This document shows positions 16,768-23,796 of a stretch of 52,956 nt of DNA, one piece after another. The translations under genes and the position numbers were made by a program. Within the stretch, counting starts at the first letter, position 1. Every line of letters starts with the position of its first letter. This DNA comes from Actinomycetota bacterium. Lineage in GTDB: Bacteria; Actinomycetota; Thermoleophilia; Gaiellales; Gaiellaceae. The stretch spans positions 1-52,956 of the forward strand of contig VAXG01000002.1 in the NCBI GenBank assembly GCA_005883355.1, written 5' to 3'. The notes beneath the pieces are model-generated. The model ran no database searches, had not been told where the DNA came from, and saw only the letters and a list, made by a program, of their open reading frames with translations.

Positions 16768-17241
16768 TTAGCTAGTGCGTCCGGAGAAGCCGGGTGAGAC
16801 CACGATCCGGCCGTTCGCGAGATCGACTACGCGGACGCAGTCCTCCACCATCGGGAGGGCAAGCCCGGAGTCGAGCTCCAGCACGTCGTTCGCGACACCG
16901 GGGATCACGTCGGTCACCGTGCCGAGCTCGTCGCCTCCCTCCTCCTCCACCCTGAGTCCCACCAGCTGAAACACGTAGTACTCGTCCTCGCCGGCCGGCG
17001 CCAGCGACTCGCGCGGCACCTCGAGCTGGGCTCCTCGCGCGACGCGACGGTCGAGGCGGATCACGGGACGCCCGCGCGCGTGCCTGCGCGCAACGACCTT
17101 CGCGGGCTCGCCCCCGACGATCAGCTCCGCCCCCACCTCGAAGCGTTCCGGGGCTTCGCTCGCGTTCTCGACGACGAAGGATCCGTCGAGACCATGGGAC
17201 TTGCCGACACGTCCCACGACGACGGTCTCCGAGCTGTGCAC
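16768..17241 (-). CDS. rimM: 16S rRNA processing protein RimM
   Basis: 157 residues from GTG. RimM binds ribosomal protein S19 and helps mature the 30S head. N-terminal barrel: VVVGRVGKSHGLDGSFVVENAS and EVGAELIVGG. The C-terminal PRC-barrel has YYVFQLVGLRVEEEGGDELGTVTDVI, VLELDSGLALPMVEDCVRVVD and the final IVVSPGF. Slightly shorter than E. coli RimM (182). It sits between trmD and the KH protein in the standard order. Confidence 0.93.
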   Translation of the reverse strand: MHSSETVVVGRVGKSHGLDGSFVVENASEAPERFEVGAELIVGGEPAKVVARRHARGRPVIRLDRRVARGAQLEVPRESLAPAGEDEYYVFQLVGLRVEEEGGDELGTVTDVIPGVANDVLELDSGLALPMVEDCVRVVDLANGRIVVSPGFSGRTS

Positions 17242-17256
17242 GGGACCGTCGCTCGT

Positions 17257-17487
17257 CTAGTCGACGATCTCGAGCTGCACGCGGCGATGCTCGCGCACGC
17301 TGCCGGCACGGACGATCGTGCGCAGCGCGCGCGCGATGCGGCCCTGCTTTCCGATCACCTTGCCGAGATCGTCTTGCGCCACATGCAGCCGAAGCACGAC
17401 GGCGTCGGGCTCGTCGACTCGCTCGACGCGCACGGCATCGGGGTCGTCGACGAGTTGCTTCGCCAGGTACTCGAGAAGGTCGGCCAC
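17257..17487 (-). CDS. khpA: KH-domain RNA-binding protein (YlqC family)
   Basis: 76 residues from GTG 17487, overlapping the rpsP TAG by one base. A single KH fold with GKVIGKQGRIARALRTIVRA, the GxxG loop being GKQG. Family members (KhpA) bind RNA, often with KhpB, and affect cell division and sRNA/mRNA stability in Gram-positive bacteria. Location between rpsP and rimM is standard. Confidence 0.92.
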   Translation of the reverse strand: MADLLEYLAKQLVDDPDAVRVERVDEPDAVVLRLHVAQDDLGKVIGKQGRIARALRTIVRAGSVREHRRVQLEIVD

Positions 17488-17732
17488 TATTGGGTCAGAT
17501 TCCTCACCTTCAACAGCTTGCGCACGGCCTCCGACGGCAAGGCGCCTTTGCCGAGCCAGTCCTTCACCTTTGCCTCGTCGAACTCGATCAGCGAAGGATC
17601 GTGCTGCGGGTTGTAGCGCCCGACGATCTCGATGAACTTGCCGTCGCGCGGCGAGCGCGAGTCGGCGACGACGACGCGGTATACCGGATTCTTCTTCGAT
17701 CCGACACGCGTCAACCTCATGCGTACGGCCAA
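17487..17732 (-). CDS. rpsP: 30S ribosomal protein S16
   Basis: 81 residues. The start is TTG at 17732, chosen because it gives the family N-terminus (MAVRMRLTRVGSKKNPVYR) and because an AGGAGG ribosome site sits just upstream in the last codons of ffh; an ATG at 17720 would drop four conserved residues. VVVADSRSPRDGKFIEIVGRY and ALPSEAVRKLLK complete S16, a 30S assembly protein. Coupled to ffh (4-base gap) and to khpA (1-base overlap). Confidence 0.96.
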   Translation of the reverse strand: MAVRMRLTRVGSKKNPVYRVVVADSRSPRDGKFIEIVGRYNPQHDPSLIEFDEAKVKDWLGKGALPSEAVRKLLKVRNLTQ

Positions 17733-17736
17733 ACGA

Positions 17737-19140
17737 TTACCTCCTCGATTTCTGTCGCTTCTTGCGTTTGTTGGATTTTGTCGCTTTTCGCTGACCCGGC
17801 TGCGGAGCGGCTGCCGGGGCCTGTCCCGTCAGGGCGCCGAGATCGGGCATCTTGCCTTTGCTCACGCCCTTCATGAGCTTCTCCATCTGCTTGCGCGCGT
17901 CCAGCAGACGGTTGACTTCCTCCACGGTCGTGCCCGATCCGTTTGCGATGCGCTTGCGCCGGGAGCCGTCGATCACTTTCGGCAGCCCTCTTTCCTGGGG
18001 CGTCATCGACAGGATGATCGCTTCGACGCGACCCAGCTGCCTCTCGTCGATCTCGTCCATCCCCTCGAGCTGCTTCCCGAGGCCCGGGATCATCTTCAGC
18101 ACGCCCTGGATCGGTCCCATGCGGCGCAGCATCTTGTAGCTCTTGAGGAAGTCGTCGAAGGTGAACCGGCCCTTCATCATGCGGGCCTCGAGGTCCTTCT
18201 GGTCGTCCTCGTCGGCAGCTTGCTCGGCGCGCTCGATCAGCGTCAACACGTCGCCCATGCCGAGGATGCGCGAGGCCATACGATCGGGATGGAAGTACTC
18301 GAGCTGGTCGAGCTTCTCGCCGACGGAGATCAGCTTGATCGGCCGGCCGGTGACGGCCTTGACGGACAGCGCCGCGCCGCCGCGCGCGTCGCCGTCGAGC
18401 TTCGTCATCACGACGCCGTCGAACGCGATCCGCTCCTGAAACGCAAGCGCGACGTTCACAGCCTCCTGCCCGGTCATAGCGTCCACCACGAGCAGGACGT
18501 TCGCTGGCTTCGCCTCGTCGCGGACGCGCTCGAGCTCCTGCATCAGCTCCTCGTCCACGTGCAGGCGTCCCGCGGTGTCGAGAATGATCGTGTCGACGCC
18601 GTCCGCGGTCAGCTGCCGAAGCCCTTCGCGCACGACCGCGACCGGATCCGTGCCGTCGCCGCGGTACACCGGAACCTGGATCTGCTTGCCGAGCTGCTCG
18701 AGCTGGTCGATCGCGGCGGGCCGCTGCAGGTCGGCGGCCACAAGCGCCGGGCTGCGGCCTTCCTTTCGCAGCAGAAGCGCAAGCTTGGCCGCGGCCGTCG
18801 TCTTGCCCGATCCCTGCAGACCGGCGAGCAGGATCACGGTCGGTGGGCGACCTGTGAATGCGAGCTGGGAGCTGCCCGAGCCCATCAGGGCGGTCAGCTC
18901 GTCGTGGACTGCCTTCACGACTTGCTGTCCGGGCTGCAGGCTCTTCAAGACCTCCTGGCCGAGCGCGCGCTCGCGCACCTGGGCGACGAACTGCTTGACG
19001 ACCTCGAAGTTGACGTCCGCCTCGAGCAGGGCGAGCCGGATCTCGCGCATCGCACGCGAGATCGCTTCCTCGTCGAGCTTTCCACGCCCGCGTAGGTCGC
19101 CGAGAGCGCCCTGGAGCCTGTCTGAGAGGGTGTCGAACAC
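17737..19140 (-). CDS. ffh: signal recognition particle protein Ffh (SRP54)
   Basis: 467 residues from GTG. With SRP RNA it binds signal sequences on nascent membrane proteins and docks on FtsY. N domain: MFDTLSDRLQGALGDLRGRG and IRLALLEADVNFEVVK. G domain: ILLAGLQGSGKTTAAAKLA, AADLQRPAAIDQL, VYRGDG, DTIILDTAGRLHVDEELM, VVDAMTGQEAVN, TKLDGDARGGAALS and the SVGEKLDQLEYFHPDRMASR closing motif. M domain: FLKSYKMLRRMGPIQGVLKM, SMTPQERGLPKVIDGSRRKR, GSGTTVEEVNRLL. A basic C-terminal tail (KATKSNKRKKRQKSRR) holds the rpsP ribosome site. Confidence 0.97.
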   Translation of the reverse strand: MFDTLSDRLQGALGDLRGRGKLDEEAISRAMREIRLALLEADVNFEVVKQFVAQVRERALGQEVLKSLQPGQQVVKAVHDELTALMGSGSSQLAFTGRPPTVILLAGLQGSGKTTAAAKLALLLRKEGRSPALVAADLQRPAAIDQLEQLGKQIQVPVYRGDGTDPVAVVREGLRQLTADGVDTIILDTAGRLHVDEELMQELERVRDEAKPANVLLVVDAMTGQEAVNVALAFQERIAFDGVVMTKLDGDARGGAALSVKAVTGRPIKLISVGEKLDQLEYFHPDRMASRILGMGDVLTLIERAEQAADEDDQKDLEARMMKGRFTFDDFLKSYKMLRRMGPIQGVLKMIPGLGKQLEGMDEIDERQLGRVEAIILSMTPQERGLPKVIDGSRRKRIANGSGTTVEEVNRLLDARKQMEKLMKGVSKGKMPDLGALTGQAPAAAPQPGQRKATKSNKRKKRQKSRR

Positions 19141-19185
19141 GGCCGGGAAGTGTACTTGCGGGTGTTTCTAGGCCAGACTCGGGGC

Positions 19186-19308
19186 GTGCCCGACCATTCC
19201 GAGCGCAAGCTCGCGACGGTCCTGTTCGCCGTCGAACGGCACTCACGGCAGACCTGGTTCTTGCTTCCGGGAGCCGCGGTGCGACTGGACGGCGCCGCGC
19301 TCGGCTAG
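19186..19308 (+). pseudogene. possible truncated remnant of a class III cyclase N-terminus
   Basis: A 40-codon frame from GTG reads MPDHSERKLATVLFAVERHS. The first 15 residues match the usual opening of actinobacterial adenylate cyclase-STAND regulators (ERKLATVLFA followed by D), but the reading departs exactly where the metal-binding Asp should come and stops soon after. The intact cyclase gene follows 32 bases later on the same strand and has a parallel opening (TVTVLFADVADST). Seen: partial similarity. Inferred: a decayed or deletion-truncated neighbour copy. It could also be a chance frame or a short leader. Confidence 0.4.
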
Positions 19309-19340
19309 GCGCTTCGTAAGGCGAGTCCTACACTCAGGAC

Positions 19341-22300
19341 ATGGCCGTAAGCCGAAGAACGGTCACCGTCCTCTTCGCCGATGTGGCCGATTCGACGCCG
19401 CTCGGAGAGCGGCTCGACCCGGAGACGCTCCGACAGGTCATGTCCCGGTGGTTCGACAGGATGTCGGAGGTGCTCGAACGCCACGGCGGCACCGTGGAGA
19501 AGTTCATCGGCGACGCCGTGATGGCCGTCTTCGGCATCCCGGATCTGCACGAAGACGATGCGCTGCGCGCGGTGCGCGCCGCAGCGGAATTGCGGGGTGC
19601 GCTCGCGGGGCTCAACGACGAGCTGGCGCGGGAGCTCGACGTACACATCGGCATCCGTGTCGGCGTCAATAGCGGCGAGGTGGTCGCCGGAGACGGGACC
19701 GGCGGCCAGATGCTCGTCACCGGCGATCCGGTCAACGTTGCGAAGCGACTCGAGGAAGCAGCGCGCACCGGCGAGATCCTCCTGGGCGAGGGCACTCGCC
19801 GGCTCGTCGAGAACGCCGCGCTGCTCGAGCCACGCGACGAGTTGACCGTAAAGGGGAAAAGCGGCCCGGTCCTCGCGTGGAACCTTCTCGGCGTAATCGA
19901 AGGGGCACCGGCGTACGCGCGACGCCTCGATGCGCCACTCGTCGGCCGCGCCGACGAGCTGCTTGTGCTCTACGAAGCCTTCGCGGAGGCTGTAGCCGAA
20001 CGAACGTGTCGGCTCGTAACAGTCGTCGGTCCCGCGGGCATCGGCAAGTCGCGACTCGCGACGGAGCTCGTCCATAGTGTGCGCGGGCGGGCGCGCACGG
20101 TCAGCGGCCGGTGCCTCCCCTACGGCGAAGGGATCACGTTCTGGCCGTTGGTGCAGATCGTCGGCGCACTCGGCAGCGACACCGGCATCCGCGAGTTACT
20201 CGCCGACACCGACGATGGAGAGCTCGTCGCAGAACGTGTTCTTGGCGCAGTCGGGCCGACACAGACCGCCGGTCCGAGCGGCGAGCTGTTTTGGGCCGTC
20301 CGCCGCCTGCTCGAAGAGGTTGCCCGTGAGCAGCCGCTCGTCGTCGTGGTCGAAGACATCCATTGGGCCGCGCCGACGTTGCTTGACCTGCTCGAGTATC
20401 TAGCAGGCTGGACGCACGACGCAGCGGTCCTGCTGCTCTGCCTTTCCCGCCCCGACCTACTCGAGGAACGGCAGGGCTGGCTGACGACGCCGAACATCAC
20501 CGGAATCGTGCTTGCGCCGCTCACCGATGAAGAGGCAGATGCTTTGCTCGACGAGATCGGCCAGGAATGGCCGCTCGATGCCGAGGCTCGCGCGCGCATC
20601 AAGGAGGCGGCAGAAGGCAACCCGCTCTATGTCGAGCAGATGGCGGCGATGCTCGCGGAGGGCGGGCCCGCAGACTCGATTCCCCCTTCGATTCATGCGT
20701 TGCTCGCTGCGCGCCTCGATCGCCTGCCAGCCGACGAGCGCGCCGTGCTCGAGCGTGCCGCCGTTGCGGGGAAAGAGTTCGTGCGCAGCGCGGTGCTGCG
20801 GCTGTCCGACGACATCGAACGCGAGGACGTGGATGCCCGACTACTCAGCCTCGCCCGCAAGGACCTGCTCGCCGCGAACCCCGGCCGCGAAGACGCCTAC
20901 CGGTTCCGCCACGCCCTGATTCGCGATGCGGCGTATGCAGGCATCCCCAAGGAGCTCAGAGCCCAACTCCATGAGGGTTTTGCCGATTGGGCCATGCGGA
21001 CCACGGCAGGCCGGGCGGGTGAGCTCGACGAGATCGTCGGCTACCACTACGAACAGGCCTTCCGCTATCGAGAAGAGCTCGGCCCGCTCGACGAACGCGC
21101 ACGAAAGCTTGCGGACCGTTCAGGCGAATTGCTCGGCCAGGCAGGTGAGCGCGCCTTCACACGGCACGACATGCCCGCTGCCGTCAACCTCTTGGCCCGT
21201 GCGATTACGTTGCTCCGCGACGAGAGCGCAATTCGACTGCAAGCATTGCCGCAGCTCGGAAGCGCGCTTATGAAGACAGGCGATTTCACGCGCGCAGACA
21301 AGGTGCTCGGCGAGGCGCTCGCAGGAGCCGCAGCTGCAGGGGACAAGAAGCTCGAGCTCCGCACGCTCATCGAGCGGGAGTTCTTCCGGACCTTCACCAA
21401 CCCGGAGAGCTCGACCGAGGAGATCGTCCGGATCGCCGAGATGGCTATCCCTTTGCTGGAAGAGCTCCATGATGAGCTTGGGCTCGCGAAGGCATGGTGG
21501 CTCCGCAGCGAGGCGGATGTGATCGCCGGCAGGTGGGCCGCGCGTGCCGAGGCGCTCGAGCGTGCACTCGAACACGCAAAGCGTGCCTCCGACGCTCGAG
21601 AGATCTCCACGATCATTGCGCTGCTCGCACAGGCGCTCGAGTACGGACCGACGCCGGTGCCAGAAGCGATTCGGCGCTGCGAGGAGTTGCGCGCCAGCGT
21701 GCGGGAAGACGCGGAGGTACGAGCCGCGATCGCCAGCACGCTCGCCGGGCTACAGGCGATGCAGGGCAACTTCGACGAGGCGCGCGTACTTGCCGAGGAG
21801 GGGCGTGTGGTCTACGAAGAGCTCGGACTCCGCTACATGCGCGCCGCCCGCTCCATCGCATCCGGCTCGGTCGAGCTGCTGGCCGGCGACCCGGCAGCGG
21901 CAGTGCGGGAATTGCGCTGGGGTTATGACGAGCTCGAGAAGATGGGCGAGCGGGGAACCCGGTCCACTCTTGCTGCCTTCCTTGCACAAGCCCTGGTCGC
22001 GGACGGTCGTTACGACGATGCAATCGAGTTCTCGAACATCAGCCAGGAGATGGCCACGGAGGCAGACGTCGTCACACAGGCGGTTTGGAGAAGCGCCCGC
22101 GGAGCTGCGCTCGCGGAAACCGGCGACCTTTCCGAAGGGGAGCGCCTCGCGCGGGAGGCCGTCACGCTCGCGAACGGAACGGATTTCGTCGATCTCCAGG
22201 CCGGGACGCTGATCGGTCTCGCAGGTGTCCTCGCTTCCGGCGGACGGACCGAAGAATCGACAGCGCTCGCCGAGCAAGCCCGCGTGATCTACGAACGGAA

Positions 22301-22352
22301 GGGAAACATCGCCGCCGCGGAACGGCTATCCGAGGGGGCCCGAGCGCGTTAG
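19341..22352 (+). CDS. class III adenylate/guanylate cyclase - STAND ATPase - TPR regulator
   Basis: 1003 residues. Residues 1-~185 are a class III nucleotidyl cyclase: LFADVADST (metal Asp14), EKFIGDAVMAVFG (metal Asp58), GIRVGVNSGEVVAG, and GDPVNVAKRLEEAART with Asn132 and Arg136 of the active site. An AAA/STAND ATPase follows: LVGRADELLVLYEAF, Walker A GPAGIGKS (230-237), VVVVEDIHWAAPTLLDLLEY as Walker B. From about residue 560 on, helical TPR-like repeats run to the end. Such proteins probably make a cyclic nucleotide under control of a protein or ligand sensed by the TPR part. TACACT six bases ahead of the ATG hints at a leaderless transcript. It splits ffh from ftsY. Confidence 0.9.
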   Translation: MAVSRRTVTVLFADVADSTPLGERLDPETLRQVMSRWFDRMSEVLERHGGTVEKFIGDAVMAVFGIPDLHEDDALRAVRAAAELRGALAGLNDELARELDVHIGIRVGVNSGEVVAGDGTGGQMLVTGDPVNVAKRLEEAARTGEILLGEGTRRLVENAALLEPRDELTVKGKSGPVLAWNLLGVIEGAPAYARRLDAPLVGRADELLVLYEAFAEAVAERTCRLVTVVGPAGIGKSRLATELVHSVRGRARTVSGRCLPYGEGITFWPLVQIVGALGSDTGIRELLADTDDGELVAERVLGAVGPTQTAGPSGELFWAVRRLLEEVAREQPLVVVVEDIHWAAPTLLDLLEYLAGWTHDAAVLLLCLSRPDLLEERQGWLTTPNITGIVLAPLTDEEADALLDEIGQEWPLDAEARARIKEAAEGNPLYVEQMAAMLAEGGPADSIPPSIHALLAARLDRLPADERAVLERAAVAGKEFVRSAVLRLSDDIEREDVDARLLSLARKDLLAANPGREDAYRFRHALIRDAAYAGIPKELRAQLHEGFADWAMRTTAGRAGELDEIVGYHYEQAFRYREELGPLDERARKLADRSGELLGQAGERAFTRHDMPAAVNLLARAITLLRDESAIRLQALPQLGSALMKTGDFTRADKVLGEALAGAAAAGDKKLELRTLIEREFFRTFTNPESSTEEIVRIAEMAIPLLEELHDELGLAKAWWLRSEADVIAGRWAARAEALERALEHAKRASDAREISTIIALLAQALEYGPTPVPEAIRRCEELRASVREDAEVRAAIASTLAGLQAMQGNFDEARVLAEEGRVVYEELGLRYMRAARSIASGSVELLAGDPAAAVRELRWGYDELEKMGERGTRSTLAAFLAQALVADGRYDDAIEFSNISQEMATEADVVTQAVWRSARGAALAETGDLSEGERLAREAVTLANGTDFVDLQAGTLIGLAGVLASGGRTEESTALAEQARVIYERKGNIAAAERLSEGARAR

Positions 22353-22380
22353 GCTCGACCGAACCAGAAAGGAGGGCGGA

Positions 22381-22584
22381 ATGAGCGAGACGCCGAATCC
22401 GAATCAGGGCGGCGGCGGGGAAGACGATGATTGGGGCGACACCTTCAAGGACGCATGCGATAAGGCGTGGGACAAGAAGGTGAAGAAGGGCGGGGGCGAG
22501 CAGGTCTTCCGCATAGACAAGGTCCACGTCAAGGGCACGAACCCGATCAGCGGTTATCGAGTCATTCTCAGCGACCAACTCTAG
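22381..22584 (+). CDS. small hypothetical protein upstream of dodecin
   Basis: 67 residues with a strong AAAGGAGG ribosome site. The N-terminal half is polar and low complexity (NPNQGGGGEDDDWGD, then acidic/lysine-rich ACDKAWDKKVKK). The C-terminal half, EQVFRIDKVHVKGTNPISGY, then RVILSD, reads as two beta strands. No membrane segment. Family not recognised. It is 8 bases before the dodecin gene, so the two are probably one transcript; the strand-rich end might interact with or resemble the dodecin fold, but this is guesswork. Confidence 0.65.
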   Translation: MSETPNPNQGGGGEDDDWGDTFKDACDKAWDKKVKKGGGEQVFRIDKVHVKGTNPISGYRVILSDQL

Positions 22585-22592
22585 GGGGTTTT

Positions 22593-22799
22593 GTGGCGGA
22601 CGTCGTCAAGGTCATCACGCTCATCGGCTCTTCGCCGGAGAGCTTTGCCAAAGCAGCCGATGCCGCCGTGCAGGAAGCTGCGAAGACCCTGCGCGGCATC
22701 ACCGGAGCCCACGTGGTTTCGATGAGTGCAAAGGTCGAAAGCGACCGCATCACCGAGTACCGAACCACTGTGGACGTCGCGTTCGCGTTGGAGCGGTAG
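22593..22799 (+). CDS. dodecin family flavin-binding protein
   Basis: 68 residues from GTG 22593. A compact beta-alpha-beta-beta protein with the dodecin pattern: VVKVITLIGSSPESFAKAAD, AVQEAAKTLRGITGAHVVSM and ITEYRTTVDVAFALER. Dodecins form hollow dodecamers that store riboflavin/FMN/FAD or coenzyme A and limit flavin phototoxicity. The Trp that stacks on flavin in archaeal and some bacterial forms (RW in LRGIRW) is replaced by TG here, so the ligand may differ. Gene pair with the small protein upstream; the riboflavin genes are elsewhere in the window. Confidence 0.82.
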   Translation: MADVVKVITLIGSSPESFAKAADAAVQEAAKTLRGITGAHVVSMSAKVESDRITEYRTTVDVAFALER

Positions 22800-22805
22800 T
22801 CGCGC

Positions 22806-22832
22806 GGAGGGGCGGGAGTATCTCGCCCCTCC
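22806..22832. terminator. bidirectional hairpin between dodecin and ftsY
   Basis: GGAGGGGCG (22806-22814) pairs perfectly with CGCCCCTCC (22824-22832) around a 9-base loop. It fills the 46-base gap between two convergent genes, so it can serve both strands. No T run. Confidence 0.65.
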
Positions 22833-22845
22833 CCGGATTCAAGGG

Positions 22846-23796
22846 CTAACCGGAGACGAGGGCCCGCGCAAAATCATCAGCATCGAACGGTCTGAGATCT
22901 TCAAGGGTCTCGCCGACGCCGATCAGCTTGACCGGCAAACCGAGCTCGTGTGCGATTGCGACGGCGATGCCGCCCTTTGCGCTGCCGTCGAGCTTCGTCA
23001 GCGCGACGCCCGTGACTCCGACCGCTTCTCCGAAGAGCCGCGCCTGCTGCAGTCCGTTCTGTCCTGTCGTCGCGTCGACGACGAGCAGCGTCTCGTGCGG
23101 CGCTCCTTCCAGCTTGCCCTCGATGACGCGCCGCACCTTCGCGAGCTCCTGCATCAGGTTCGACTGCGTGTGTAGACGACCGGCGGTGTCGACGATCACG
23201 ACGTCGCGGCCGTCGCGCGTCGCCGCCTCGATGGCCTCGTAGGCGACCGACGCCGGATCGGCTCCGCGCTCGGCCCCGACGAACTCCGCGTTCGCCCGGT
23301 CGGCCCAGATCTCGAGCTGTTCCTCGGCCGCGGCACGAAACGTGTCGGCCGCACCGAGCACGACGGCATGCCCGTGCTGCCGCAGCCGCTCGGCCAGCTT
23401 GCCGATCGTCGTCGTCTTGCCGGTGCCGTTGACGCCGACGACGAGCAGAACGCTCGGGTTGGCCCGCACGTTGAGAATCGGCGGATCGCCCAGGAGCGTC
23501 GAGATCTCTTCCGCCAGCGCGGCGTTGAGATCGGCCAGATCCGGACGAGCTTCGAGCCGCCGGACGAGCTCGGCCGTCGCGGGCACGCCGACGTCGGCGC
23601 GGATCAGCGCTTCCTCGAGCCGCTCCCATGCAGCGGCGTCACCTGGATCGAACGCGGCCGACGCGAGCTCTGCGGTGAGCGCCGTGCGGCTCTTCGAGAG
23701 CGAGTCGCGTAGACGAGAGAACAGTCCTGCACGCTCAGCCGCGGGCTCAGGCTGCGCGTTGTCCTCTCCGAGTAGCTCGGCCCAGCTACGAGGCAA
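22846..23796 (-). CDS. ftsY: signal recognition particle receptor FtsY
   Basis: 316 residues from a TTG start overlapping the end of smc by 11 bases. SRP receptor GTPase at the membrane. N domain: LFSRLRDSLSKSRTALTAEL and WERLEEALIRADVGVPATAE. G domain: VLLVVGVNGTGKTTTIGKLAE, AADTFRAAAEEQLEIWA, GADPASVAYEAI, VVIVDTAGRLHTQSNLMQEL, DATTGQNGLQQA, TKLDGSAKGGIAVAIAHEL and the closing LIGVGETLEDLRPFDADDFA. It lacks the long acidic A domain of E. coli, as is usual in Gram-positive lineages. Confidence 0.96.
   Translation of the reverse strand: MPRSWAELLGEDNAQPEPAAERAGLFSRLRDSLSKSRTALTAELASAAFDPGDAAAWERLEEALIRADVGVPATAELVRRLEARPDLADLNAALAEEISTLLGDPPILNVRANPSVLLVVGVNGTGKTTTIGKLAERLRQHGHAVVLGAADTFRAAAEEQLEIWADRANAEFVGAERGADPASVAYEAIEAATRDGRDVVIVDTAGRLHTQSNLMQELAKVRRVIEGKLEGAPHETLLVVDATTGQNGLQQARLFGEAVGVTGVALTKLDGSAKGGIAVAIAHELGLPVKLIGVGETLEDLRPFDADDFARALVSG

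Noticed and set aside
17632-19095. Plus-strand frame of ~487 codons opposite ffh
   Set aside because: Shadow of ffh; no domain pattern and no ribosome site.
12681-19245. Shared 15-mer TCGAACGGCACTCAC at about 12686 and 19232
   Set aside because: One such match is expected by chance in a window this size, and the flanks do not extend the similarity.
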